Shown piece after piece: positions 33,531-42,464 of a DNA stretch of 64,000 nt. The stretch lies in assembly GCA_964638895.1 (NCBI GenBank), contig CAZWYY010000005.1:26856-90855 (forward strand), given 5' to 3'. The notes under the pieces were generated by a model, which searched no databases, was not told the DNA's origin, and saw nothing but the letters and a program-made list of their open reading frames with translations. The stretch is from JAFGGG01 sp964638895. Lineage in GTDB: Bacteria; Spirochaetota; Spirochaetia; SZUA-6; RPPD01. Position numbers and translations under genes: made by a program. The first letter of the stretch is position 1, and every line of letters begins with the position of its first letter.

Positions 33531-34066
33531 TGTTTTTTAATGCTTTCCAAAAACAGTTCCCGATCACCATGGGTAAAAAAAACAAAAGATACGGTTTGGG
33601 GCAGCTCGTGCGTTTCAAGATACTCATTCACAGCGCCATAGGCGATCCGTGCAGCCCTGTCTTTGGGATATCCGTACACGCCGGTGGAAATGGCCGGAAA
33701 AGCCACCGAGCGTATGCCGTGTTCGGCGGTCAACGCCAGACTGTTGCGGTAGCAGTCCGCAAGCAGGCGGTCAAGTTCGGCCGCGGCGGAGCTTCTCCAG
33801 ACCGGGCCCACCGTATGGATGACATAGTCGCAGCCAAGCCTTCCGGCTCCCGTAAGCACGGCCCGTCCGGTCGGCAGGCCGTCCGGCAACATCTCGGCCC
33901 TGATTTTCCTGCACTCGGCCATGAGTGCGGGTCCGGCGGCCCTATGAATGGCGCCGTCCACCCCTCCGCCGCCTAATAGAGAAGAGTTGGCGGCGTTTAC
34001 AATCGCGCCCACCTTGCAGGCGGTAATATCCCCCGTGATTATATTAATTCGTTTATTTAATTTCAT
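33527..34066 (-). CDS. macrodomain protein, O-acetyl-ADP-ribose deacetylase family
   Basis: 179 residues, a single macrodomain of the YmdB/MacroD type: ITGDITACKVGAIVNAANSSLLGGGGVDGAIHRAAG holds the ADP-ribose loop with the catalytic Asp and Asn, and AISTGVYGYP forms the second substrate loop. Such enzymes remove ADP-ribose from proteins or act on O-acetyl-ADP-ribose. It is the first gene of the minus-strand unit leading into the RqcH-like gene, with a four-base overlap. It has a leaderless-type promoter (34072-34101). Confidence 0.93.
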   Translation of the reverse strand: MKLNKRINIITGDITACKVGAIVNAANSSLLGGGGVDGAIHRAAGPALMAECRKIRAEMLPDGLPTGRAVLTGAGRLGCDYVIHTVGPVWRSSAAAELDRLLADCYRNSLALTAEHGIRSVAFPAISTGVYGYPKDRAARIAYGAVNEYLETHELPQTVSFVFFTHGDRELFLESIKKQ

Positions 34067-34071
34067 ACTAT

Positions 34072-34101
34072 ATTGTACTTAATCGCACGGGTAATAGGCA
34101 A
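34072..34101 (-). promoter_or_regulatory. sigma-70-type promoter of the macrodomain gene, leaderless
   Basis: On the minus strand TTGCCT (34101-34096), 18-nt spacer, TACAAT (34077-34072). Only five bases lie between the -10 and ATG 34066, so transcription should begin at the ATG. Confidence 0.55.
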
Positions 34102-34185
34102 TACTGCAATGTAATGAAATTGTAAAACACTATTTAAAAAAACAATAAAAATGTATAGAATGCATATACATGGGGAGGGTAAAAG

Positions 34186-35832
34186 GTGCGCTCAAAAAAA
34201 CTGCTTAAAAATCTTTCTCGAAAAACAATCGCGATCAGTTCGGGCAAGGGGGGGGTAGGCAAGACCACCACCTCGATTAACTTGGCCCTGTACTATGCCA
34301 AAAAAAACATGAAGGTGGGTTTGATAGACCTTGATCCGCTTTCCGATATCACCACCATGCTGGATATCAATGAGGCGGAGAGTATCTTGAAAAAAGAGAT
34401 GACAGACAATAAAAACGATTCGCTGGAATCCTCCATATTAAGGGTTTTTAATAATTTTGATATCATCTTCCCCCTGGCCAAACTGAAGCGGGGACAGAGC
34501 AGGAAGCTGTTGGAGACACTCTACGAAAGGTATATAGGCGAGCTTAACAGGAACTATGACGTTATAATCTATGACCTGCCGGCGGGAGTCCGATATGAGG
34601 ACAACCTCGTATTCCTGCGCTACACCGACAACCTGGTGCTGGTAACCAACGCGGAACCGGCCGCGCATGTTTCAGCGGGCGGGTATATCAGAAGCGTGCT
34701 GGAGGTAGAACCCAAACTGAGAATTCATCTCTGGCACAATAAATACACGCGTATTCCGGATTCGGATTTTGACCCGGTGGATGTAATCGGAAACTACAAT
34801 AAAAATGTGTCCAAGGAAGTAAAGCTTGATCCGCGCGCCAAAACCAATATCAACAACTTGGCCTTCATTCCGCATGACGCGGCCCTGGACCTGTTACAGA
34901 CAAACCCCTCCGCCTTTATTAATATTCAACGGTGCCTGCTTGACCTGGCCTGCTTTATGCAGGAACAGAGGATCGAAGATCTGCGCAGGCAGCTTCGTAT
35001 CTCGGACAGGCTTTTCCAGCTTATCAAGTATTTCCTCATTCACAGTAAAACCATCGAAAATATCGACCGCTACCTTGACGATCTGGGCGGGTATCTGAAA
35101 AGGATACTCGGCAGATTAAGGCCGGATATAAACATTACGAGTGTTTTTAGCGCCGGGGAGCAGGCGGAACTAAAAGGCTTTTTGCATACCCTGCAAAACG
35201 ACAGGCTGCAACAATTGCTGTTGAAACTCATAGACTACCTGGAGAGAATGCTTGATGCGAACAGGGAATCTTTTTCGGCTTTTTCGATCCCGGCCGATTC
35301 CAATTTGTATAAGGCCGTAGACAGGCAAATAGGCAAGCTTTTATTGTACATAAGCGCGGTAAAACCGAGCCTAAGTGAGCAGATGGTGAACTCGGCGGGT
35401 TTGTATACCTTTTATTTTTCGCTGTATAAGCTGCTGCAGTCCGAAACAATTCTCAAGGTAATAAACGATTTTATCCCCCAAAAGAAGAATACAAAGGGGA
35501 AGCTTGTCAGAAACAGGAGGGAGCAGATACGGAACCTGATTGAAAGAAACGAGGAGTACAGAGCGCGTTATTTTAAGCTTATCAAGATACTGTACCCTGT
35601 GCTGAACAGGCAGATCACCACGGTAATAACCACCTTCAACCTGGGGAACCTGATGCTCAGGGACAGGGAGAACCGGGTGAACAAGGCGGCCTACCTTAAG
35701 CTTTTTTCCAATTTCATTTATGAAACCATCAACAGCGGACTGAGCATCATAATCGGTTTCAACAGGCGTCCGGCGGTCACCGCATTTAAAAAAGCCGCCG
35801 ATCTGCTGCTTGAAAAAATAAGCGTCAACTGA
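34186..35832 (+). CDS. MinD/ParA-type ATPase with large helical C-terminal extension
   Basis: 548 residues. GTG start preceded by an SD GGGGAGGG (34174-34181). The N-terminal half has the deviant Walker A GKGGVGKTTT (20-29), the DLDPLSD Walker A' partner and the IIYDLPAG Walker B of the MinD/ParA/FlhG family. The last 270 residues are mostly helical with many Leu/Arg/Lys, with no recognisable family. MinD relatives partition cell poles, plasmids or flagella; the extension suggests a lineage-specific partner. Promoter: an A+T-rich stretch with a TATAGAAT at 34154-34161. The downstream PilZ gene is convergent. Confidence 0.8.
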   Translation: MRSKKLLKNLSRKTIAISSGKGGVGKTTTSINLALYYAKKNMKVGLIDLDPLSDITTMLDINEAESILKKEMTDNKNDSLESSILRVFNNFDIIFPLAKLKRGQSRKLLETLYERYIGELNRNYDVIIYDLPAGVRYEDNLVFLRYTDNLVLVTNAEPAAHVSAGGYIRSVLEVEPKLRIHLWHNKYTRIPDSDFDPVDVIGNYNKNVSKEVKLDPRAKTNINNLAFIPHDAALDLLQTNPSAFINIQRCLLDLACFMQEQRIEDLRRQLRISDRLFQLIKYFLIHSKTIENIDRYLDDLGGYLKRILGRLRPDINITSVFSAGEQAELKGFLHTLQNDRLQQLLLKLIDYLERMLDANRESFSAFSIPADSNLYKAVDRQIGKLLLYISAVKPSLSEQMVNSAGLYTFYFSLYKLLQSETILKVINDFIPQKKNTKGKLVRNRREQIRNLIERNEEYRARYFKLIKILYPVLNRQITTVITTFNLGNLMLRDRENRVNKAAYLKLFSNFIYETINSGLSIIIGFNRRPAVTAFKKAADLLLEKISVN

Positions 35833-35861
35833 AAAAGGCCGTAGTGCACACCGCGGCCGCG

Positions 35862-35885
35862 CTGCGAACAAATTTTAAATCGCAG
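35862..35885. repeat. inverted repeat in the convergent intergenic gap
   Basis: CTGCGA (35862-35867), 12-nt A+T-rich loop, TCGCAG (35880-35885). It is placed between converging genes and lacks a U-tract, so it is weak evidence for a bidirectional terminator. Confidence 0.35.
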
Positions 35886-35888
35886 GCA

Positions 35889-36614
35889 TTACAAGGATTT
35901 GAGTTTACGCTCGGAGCGCTCCATAAGGTATTTGAAAAGTTGGTGATGGGCGTCCTCATTGAAGGAGGTAAACTCAAGCCCCACCGTATCGCTGACCCTC
36001 GTGATTCTGCACGCCAGCGAAATGATGTTGTCGCCCAGTTTCAGTGAGCATTGGTTTATAATGCTTCCTTTTTTCAGGCGCACAAGCGCGCGTTGGGTAA
36101 ATGGTTTAAACATGGCGCCCTGGATTGAAATGTCCATGATCATGCCCGGTACAAGCACAAACCCCCCGGGAAGAGTGAACAGCAGGTGGAACACGTCATT
36201 GGTGTCCGGAACTATGCGGTTGAACCGTCTTTTTTCACTTACTATATGATAGCGTTTGAATATTTCCTCCAGGCGCACTATCTCCTGTTTATCGGCTAGG
36301 TTTATGTTCACCAGTCCGTTCACCCCCAAAAAAAGGGCCTTGGCCGCCTCTTCCAGGCTGAACGACCCGCTTGCCAGCAGGATAAACACGGTTTGTTCCT
36401 TACTGTAATACTCCCTGACAAGTTTTATGACCGGCTTCCAGTGTCGCGGAAAATCAAGGGTGTTGAAAATGATCAGGTCATATGGTTCCTGCTTCACGGT
36501 TTCCACAAGCAGGCAGGGATCACTTATCAGGCGGATATCGAAGGCAAGGGGTGTAAAATGGTAACGGATCGTGTTAAACGGTTTAGGGTCTTTTGAGACC
36601 AAAACAGCCTTCAC
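35889..36614 (-). CDS. PilZ-domain protein with receiver-like N-terminal half
   Basis: 241 residues from a GTG start that overlaps the preceding stop (GTGA). The N-terminal about 125 residues follow a CheY-like pattern (MKAVLVSKD, LIIFNTLDFP, FILLASGS), but the phospho-acceptor position (IIFNT) has no clear Asp, so it is probably a pseudo-receiver. The C-terminal half is a PilZ domain: the RRFNR of the RxxxR motif and DISIQGAMF of the D-x-S-x-x-G motif, the c-di-GMP binding signature. It likely responds to c-di-GMP and binds its operon partner or the motility apparatus. Partner identity is unknown. Confidence 0.8.
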   Translation of the reverse strand: MKAVLVSKDPKPFNTIRYHFTPLAFDIRLISDPCLLVETVKQEPYDLIIFNTLDFPRHWKPVIKLVREYYSKEQTVFILLASGSFSLEEAAKALFLGVNGLVNINLADKQEIVRLEEIFKRYHIVSEKRRFNRIVPDTNDVFHLLFTLPGGFVLVPGMIMDISIQGAMFKPFTQRALVRLKKGSIINQCSLKLGDNIISLACRITRVSDTVGLEFTSFNEDAHHQLFKYLMERSERKLKSL

Positions 36615-37570
36615 TGTTTTGGTACCTTGGGCCTGTTTACAACAGCATATTTATATATCAGCCAGGCCTGGTTTTCTTTGTGCAGGTAATAGATATAACG
36701 CCTTTTATCGGTAAAATCAGGGTAATCGAAATACTCGTCCACTTTGACCTGGGCCTCATTACCCGTATACCAGGTTTCCACTATGTCCGTGGATGTGGGA
36801 ATGAGAAGGATGTCCTGGTCCACGCGCTCCTTTTTCAGATCTTCCCTGTAACGCGCAAGCAGCATCCTGCGCTGCTCTTCGGAACTGTTCATATACTCCT
36901 TTTTCCGCGGTTCGTATTGCATATACAGTCCCTCCAGATCAAGGTAGAGAAAAAACCTTTCCCATTCCCCGGTCTGGGAGGCCTGTTGACGGGCGTTTAT
37001 CGTGTACGCCACCACCTTATCCGGTGAGATGGATTCGCGTTTAAGCGCCTTCACGGTTTCGGCCTCGATAACCGTGCGCATTTCCGGCATGTTCACTGGC
37101 GGCCTGACGTTAAGAGTGAGTTTATTCGAGCTAAGCATGGAAGGCATGTTCCCCCTACGCAGGGTGGGATAAAAGTAACAGCGTACGATATAGAGCCCGG
37201 GTTTTTCCAGTTTGATATAATCGGTCAGGTTCTCGACAATGCTGTATTCCTCGTCGGGCTCAAGGCTGATATCCCGGTAAAATATATATTGATCTGTTGT
37301 CGTTTGGCTGATAAAGTTTTCCGCATGGGGACTGGCGATATTTTTGGTGGTTCGTACTTCAAAATCGATATTAAATACCTTGTCATCCGCTACCTTAAAA
37401 TTATACGTGCCGCTGCCTGTGTTGGTGAGCGTAATTTTGACCTTGATGTCATCGCCCAGAAAATATATCTTTTGATCATAGAAACGTATTTCAAACTTAA
37501 TGTCCTGTGACTCCTGGGCAAAAGAGAATATGGAAGATAACACGAAAATGCAAAACAGTATATATCTCAA
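36611..37570 (-). CDS. exported protein with beta-sandwich N-terminal domain
   Basis: 319 residues. The start is TTG at 37570, supported by a GAGGAG SD 8 nt upstream (37579-37584). A signal peptide (YILFCIFVLSSIFSFAQ) is followed by an Ig-like domain (about 20-165) whose pattern IKVKITLTNTGSGTYNFKV suggests a BsuPI-like beta-sandwich, then a helical-plus-beta C-terminal part with a WYTGNEAQVKVDEYF NTF2-like flavour. No function assigned. It is in the same operon as the PilZ protein and divergent from mfd, 42 bp away. Confidence 0.62.
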   Translation of the reverse strand: MRYILFCIFVLSSIFSFAQESQDIKFEIRFYDQKIYFLGDDIKVKITLTNTGSGTYNFKVADDKVFNIDFEVRTTKNIASPHAENFISQTTTDQYIFYRDISLEPDEEYSIVENLTDYIKLEKPGLYIVRCYFYPTLRRGNMPSMLSSNKLTLNVRPPVNMPEMRTVIEAETVKALKRESISPDKVVAYTINARQQASQTGEWERFFLYLDLEGLYMQYEPRKKEYMNSSEEQRRMLLARYREDLKKERVDQDILLIPTSTDIVETWYTGNEAQVKVDEYFDYPDFTDKRRYIYYLHKENQAWLIYKYAVVNRPKVPKQ

Positions 37571-37578
37571 TGTCCTAA

Positions 37579-37584
37579 CTCCTC
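37579..37584 (-). promoter_or_regulatory. Shine-Dalgarno fixing a TTG start
   Basis: GAGGAG on the minus strand, 8 nt before TTG 37570. It makes that TTG the most likely start of the exported beta-sandwich protein. Confidence 0.6.
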
Positions 37585-37612
37585 GCTTTTTTTTAATTCT
37601 CGGAACGTATAT

Positions 37613-40600
37613 ATGATTAAATTATTCATAAATAAACTGAATTTACAATTAAAAACGTATGCGCCGTTTAAAAAAATAATCACCCATATCAGCGAATCCG
37701 CGCTGCCAATAGCCGTGCGGGGGGTAACTGACGGATTTTTTTCGTTGCTGAATGCGCGGATATTTTCATCCTGCGGGCGTACCATGGTGATCGTGACGGT
37801 GAATGAGGACCGGGCCCGCGAGGTCTGCCGGGATATTTCCCTGCTTCTGGGAGAGGATGTAATGCTTTTCCCCGGGTGGAACACCATGCCCTACACGGAG
37901 ATCTCGGCCACCACGGAGGTATTCGCCCAGCGGGTAAGGGTATTGACCCGGCTTATGCGCCCCGAACCGCTGCTTGTGGTCATGCCGCTTAAAGCGTTTT
38001 TAACCCCGCTTCCTCCGCCCGAAGCGATTACCTCCAACACGATAATACTTAGGACCGGCCAGGAAATCCGGCGTCAAAACCTGCTGGAGCGCCTGGAAAA
38101 CATGGGGTATTCCAGGGTGCCCAAGGTAAGCGTCAAAACCGAGTACGCGGTCCGCGGTGAGGTGATAGACATATTCGTTCCTGGGTTCGAATACGCCCTG
38201 CGTGTTGTTATGGATTTTGAGCGCATAGCTTCCCTGCGTTTCTTTGATGCCTTGACGCAGCTCTCGGCCTCCGGGACCGAAAGCGCCGTGATCTCTCCTT
38301 TGCGGGAGCTTGTCGTCAATGCCGAAAACATACGTGTTCTGAGGCGAAACCTGGAAAAAAACGGGTATTACCCCGAACAGATCGATGCGCTGCTTGATAA
38401 TATCCGCACGGCCCCCGAGTTGTGCGGGATGGAATACCTCATACCACTGTTTTTCCAGGCGACCGTGACACCGCTGGAATACTGCCGCCGTAACTGCCTC
38501 CTTGTATTTCAGGACAAGGACGCGTTGGAGAACGGTTCAAAAATACTGTCCAAAGAATACGGGGAACTGTATATGCGCGCACACTCGCAACAAAAGGCTG
38601 CGGTCCGGCCGGAGATGCTGTTGAATGAATTCGCGCGGCTTAAGGAAGGCCGCGCGCATTATGTGGATTTTTCGGCGCAATTTGCCGGGCAATCCGAAAT
38701 CACATCAATTACACTCCCATCGGACCCGCCGCGCTCCTTTTTCGGCAATATCGCGTACCTGAAGCAGGAACTCGACGCGCTGCTTGAGGCAAGCTATGAA
38801 ATCTTTGTTTTTGCCGGAAACCAGGCGCAGGCCGAGCGGCTCGGCCACCTTTTAAAAGGTTATGCGCTTCAGATTATCCCTGAACCCATTTCCTCCGGGT
38901 TTTGCCTTCCGGAATTAAAGATCATGGTCATCAGGGAAAACGAGATATTCAGAAGGAAAAAACGCATAGCAGCCATGCTGGCGCGCTATAAAACCGAACC
39001 CATAGATTCTTTTGTCGAGCTGGAGCAGGGCGACCATATTGTGCACTTTCAGCACGGAATCGGGCTGTACATGGGGATCGAAAGAATAAAGGTCAGGGGT
39101 TTTGAAAGAGACTATATCAGGCTTGAGTACGCGGACAAGGAGTTTGTGTTCATCCCCACAGAACAGGTCAATCTTATTCAGAAATATATCGCGGCCGGCG
39201 GTCGAACTCCCAAACTTGACAAATTAAGCGGCAAGGCCTGGTCTGGACGCAAACAGAAGGTGAAAAATTCGGTTGAGGACCTGGCCGGGAGCCTGCTGCA
39301 ACTCTACTCCACGCGTAAGGAGGCGCAGGGAATCAGCTTCCAGGCGGACAGTGAGTGGCAGGAGGAGTTCGAAGCCGGGTTCGAGTTCGAGGAGACCCCG
39401 GACCAGCTGAAATGCATCGCGGATGTGAAACGAGATATGGAAAGTCCGTACCCCATGGAAAGGCTGATCTGCGGGGACGTGGGGTACGGTAAAACCGAGA
39501 TCGCGCTCAGGGCCGCGTTCAAGGCCGTGATGAGCGGCAGGCAGGTGGCCCTGCTTGCCCCCACCACCATCCTGGCCGAACAGCATCTGGAGACATTCAC
39601 GGAACGCTTTAAGGGTTTTCCGGTTCAGATAAATATGCTTTCACGCTTTGTGGAAAAAGCCGCGCAAAAGAAGATCGTGGGGAGCATCGGCCTGGGAAGC
39701 ACCGACATCACCATCGGCACGCACAGGATACTGCAAAAGGACGTACGGTTTAAAAATCTGGGTCTTTTAATCATAGATGAGGAGCAGCGATTCGGAGTAA
39801 AGGACAAGGAGAGAATCAAAGAGTTGAAAACAAATGTGGACTGCCTGATCCTTACGGCCACACCCATCCCCCGCACTCTGTACATGTCCCTGACGAAAAT
39901 CAAGGACATGTCGCTGATTAACACGCCACCCTTGAACCGGCTTCCTATAGAGACCTTTGTGCTTGAGTTCAACGAAACCGTAATCAAAGACACCATCCGA
40001 AGGGAGATGCGGCGCGGGGGCCAGGTTTTTTTCCTGCATAACCGGGTGCGGACAATCGCGCGTATCAGGGAGCTGCTCCTTGGTCTGCTGCCTGACTTGC
40101 GCATAGCGGTTGCGCACGGCAGAATGGAATCACACGAGCTGGAAGATATTATGCATGATTTTATACATAAAAATTATGACCTGTTGCTTTCCACAACGAT
40201 AATTGAAAACGGCATTGATATCCCGAATGTGAATACCATCATCATTGATCGGGCGGACATGATGGGGCTGTCCCAGCTTTACCAATTGCGCGGACGGGTG
40301 GGGCGCTCGGATGTGCCGGCGTACGCGTACCTGCTTTATCCTGAACGGCGCGCCCTCTCGGAGCTGGCCATGCGTCGCCTGAAAATTATTTCCAACTATA
40401 CGGAGCTGGGGTCAGGTTTCAAAATAGCGCTTAAGGACTTGGAGCTGCGCGGAGCGGGCAACCTGTTGGGCAGGGAGCAGCACGGCGATATTCTGGCCGT
40501 GGGTTTTGATATGTATATCAAACTGCTTGATGAGGCGATCGCGCGGCAGGATCAGAATACCGCCTATGAGCCTCCGCCTGAGCTTTACCTGGAGCTTGAA

Positions 40601-41017
40601 TACTCGGGCTACATACCCGACCGCTACATATCCGACATGATGGAAAAAATGGAGGTGTATAAAAGAATAGCCTCGATTAATATCGAAGAGGATCTGGGGA
40701 GGGTGTATCAGGAACTGGAGGATAGGTTCGGCCCCCTGCCGGACGAGGTTTACAGCATCCTGTCGGTGGCGGAAATACGAATTATCTGTTCCAAACTTTT
40801 TATCACCTCGATCAGGGAAAAACAAGGCAGGGCCGAGGTATGCTTTTCACGGCTTTCACATATTTCCACCCAAAAGGTTCTGCGCCTGCTTCAGGAGAGC
40901 GGGGGTCTGGTGTACCTGGATTCAAAAAAGCCGCAGTACCTCTTTATGAAAACAGGGAACATAGGCCTTAAGGACAAGTCCGCCTTTATAAAAGAAAAAT
41001 TGACGTTTTTACTCTGA
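37613..41017 (+). CDS. mfd: transcription-repair coupling factor
   Basis: 1134 residues with the full Mfd order: UvrB-like region (NTMPYTEISATTEVFAQRVRVL), RNA-polymerase-interacting domain (EQGDHIVHFQHGIGLYMG), RecG-like motor with Walker A GDVGYGKTE near residue 621, the DEEQRFGVKDKER box near 722, LTATPIPRTL, LHNRV, ENGIDIPNVNTIIIDRADMMGL and QLRGRVGRS, then the C-terminal TRCF domain. It removes stalled RNA polymerase and recruits UvrA. The start is tentative: ATG 37613 has no clear SD. Its 3' end overlaps the UPF0164 gene by 9 nt, convergent. Confidence 0.95.
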   Translation: MIKLFINKLNLQLKTYAPFKKIITHISESALPIAVRGVTDGFFSLLNARIFSSCGRTMVIVTVNEDRAREVCRDISLLLGEDVMLFPGWNTMPYTEISATTEVFAQRVRVLTRLMRPEPLLVVMPLKAFLTPLPPPEAITSNTIILRTGQEIRRQNLLERLENMGYSRVPKVSVKTEYAVRGEVIDIFVPGFEYALRVVMDFERIASLRFFDALTQLSASGTESAVISPLRELVVNAENIRVLRRNLEKNGYYPEQIDALLDNIRTAPELCGMEYLIPLFFQATVTPLEYCRRNCLLVFQDKDALENGSKILSKEYGELYMRAHSQQKAAVRPEMLLNEFARLKEGRAHYVDFSAQFAGQSEITSITLPSDPPRSFFGNIAYLKQELDALLEASYEIFVFAGNQAQAERLGHLLKGYALQIIPEPISSGFCLPELKIMVIRENEIFRRKKRIAAMLARYKTEPIDSFVELEQGDHIVHFQHGIGLYMGIERIKVRGFERDYIRLEYADKEFVFIPTEQVNLIQKYIAAGGRTPKLDKLSGKAWSGRKQKVKNSVEDLAGSLLQLYSTRKEAQGISFQADSEWQEEFEAGFEFEETPDQLKCIADVKRDMESPYPMERLICGDVGYGKTEIALRAAFKAVMSGRQVALLAPTTILAEQHLETFTERFKGFPVQINMLSRFVEKAAQKKIVGSIGLGSTDITIGTHRILQKDVRFKNLGLLIIDEEQRFGVKDKERIKELKTNVDCLILTATPIPRTLYMSLTKIKDMSLINTPPLNRLPIETFVLEFNETVIKDTIRREMRRGGQVFFLHNRVRTIARIRELLLGLLPDLRIAVAHGRMESHELEDIMHDFIHKNYDLLLSTTIIENGIDIPNVNTIIIDRADMMGLSQLYQLRGRVGRSDVPAYAYLLYPERRALSELAMRRLKIISNYTELGSGFKIALKDLELRGAGNLLGREQHGDILAVGFDMYIKLLDEAIARQDQNTAYEPPPELYLELEYSGYIPDRYISDMMEKMEVYKRIASINIEEDLGRVYQELEDRFGPLPDEVYSILSVAEIRIICSKLFITSIREKQGRAEVCFSRLSHISTQKVLRLLQESGGLVYLDSKKPQYLFMKTGNIGLKDKSAFIKEKLTFLL

Positions 41018-42256
41018 GGGGCCTTCCTCGGGGAGGATCTGAATCTGTTCAAGCTCTTTCTGTAAACCCAGGGTCTCTTTGGTGATGGCAATGTATTCGG
41101 CGGCGGGCGTATATTTTTGGTCGCGCTCCAGGGCCTGTTCCCACAGGCGGATGGCCTTATAATAGTCGCCTTCCGTATAGGCGCTCAACCCCTGCAGGTA
41201 AAGCTCCTCGGCCTTGGCCAGGTTTTCGGCGCGGCCCTGATCTCCTAAATTGAACTTGGCTTGAATGCTGAACTTGTCCAGCGGATCAATACCGCTGGCC
41301 AGGTCAAGGTTGTAATTGACCACAAAGGTCACGGTTTTTAAATCTATCTCCGCGCCCAGGCTCATTTGGGGATTGGCGGCCTTAAGCCGCACACCCCCCT
41401 GAATCGAGATGAAGGAGGCGACGGCCACGGAAAACCCGCCGGAGACATACCAGTTTTCAGCCGGATAATTTTCCGGGTTAAGACTGATCGGGTAATTGAA
41501 ATCAAAAGAAAACAGCAGGTCATGGACGGGCGCATAAGCGATACCTGCCGAAGCGGTCAGGGGAAGGGGGTCTCCGGTATCAAACGGACTCAGGTTTCGC
41601 AGGGTAAGCCCCACCGAAAAGTTGTTGGCATGGGAATTGTCAAGTTTCAAAAAATTAAACCTGGTCAAAACCCCCACGTCCATCATCGCCGTTATTACGG
41701 ACTGGTTGGGATATATGCTTGCCGGTATGTACATCAGCGCGCCCTTGAGGGTGGCGCCCACGGAAATCCCGTCAAAATAGTAGCTGGACAAAAAGTTATA
41801 CGATGCATTGGCCATGGCGGTAGCTTCCATATAGTAGCCATTTCCCCCGGCGCGTCCCCATTCGTCCTTTTCATTGAACGGCACATACAGCATTTTCGCC
41901 CCGCCCGCCAGACCGAAATCACCAAAGCGAGTAGCATACACCACGCCCTCAATGTTCGAGTCCATGATCCAGTTATGATGAAAAAGCGAGACCTCGGTAT
42001 AGGCAAGCTGCGCGCTGCCCGCGGGATTGGATTCCAAAAACGAGCTGTCATTGGAAACCGCGGTAAAGGCCGTTCCCATGCCCTCATAGCGGCCTCCCAT
42101 GGGGATAAAAAGCGAAGGGAACAGGGTAAGCCCCGCGTTTTCATCAAGCAATGACGAGAAAAATGAGCTCCAGTCATAGTAAAAATCATTAAAATCCGCC
42201 TGCAGCGTGATGGGTACGAGAAGCATGAAAATAATAAAACCTATGCCGTAGTGCAT
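41009..42256 (-). CDS. UPF0164 family protein (FadL-like outer-membrane protein) with TPR tail
   Basis: 415 residues. Signal sequence (IGFIIFMLLVPITLQA), then a barrel-like region with FIPMGGRYEGMGTAFTAVSNDSSFLESNPAGSA near the mature N-terminus, the FadL-type plug motif of the UPF0164 family, and alternating aromatic strands. The final 80 residues form a TPR-like motif (AKAEELYLQGLSAYTEGDYYKAIRLWEQAL). The family is a large Treponema-associated set thought to import hydrophobic molecules. A TATAAT lies 11 nt before the ATG, hence a very short leader. Confidence 0.85.
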   Translation of the reverse strand: MHYGIGFIIFMLLVPITLQADFNDFYYDWSSFFSSLLDENAGLTLFPSLFIPMGGRYEGMGTAFTAVSNDSSFLESNPAGSAQLAYTEVSLFHHNWIMDSNIEGVVYATRFGDFGLAGGAKMLYVPFNEKDEWGRAGGNGYYMEATAMANASYNFLSSYYFDGISVGATLKGALMYIPASIYPNQSVITAMMDVGVLTRFNFLKLDNSHANNFSVGLTLRNLSPFDTGDPLPLTASAGIAYAPVHDLLFSFDFNYPISLNPENYPAENWYVSGGFSVAVASFISIQGGVRLKAANPQMSLGAEIDLKTVTFVVNYNLDLASGIDPLDKFSIQAKFNLGDQGRAENLAKAEELYLQGLSAYTEGDYYKAIRLWEQALERDQKYTPAAEYIAITKETLGLQKELEQIQILPEEGPSE

Positions 42257-42267
42257 CTATATAATAT

Positions 42268-42273
42268 ATTATA
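42268..42273 (-). promoter_or_regulatory. -10 box close to the UPF0164 ATG
   Basis: TATAAT on the minus strand, 11 nt before ATG 42256; no convincing -35 at 17-18 nt. Confidence 0.35.
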
Positions 42274-42464
42274 CAATAAAAATCCGTAGAAAACTATCAC
42301 ATTGTGAACCATCTTAATAATCGGGTATATTTAAAAATAAATAATAAAATGTTGTTATGCTGAAAGGTTTGGGCATGCTTGTGTCGAAAATAAAATAAAA
42401 AGACAGTATATTTATACCATTATAAGGTAAGGAGTAAACGCGGGCTTATAGTTAATAGACGGGT

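Noticed and set aside
41366..42154. Plus-strand open frame of 262 codons
   Set aside because: Antisense to the UPF0164 gene; His/Arg/Gly-rich composition typical of a shadow frame.
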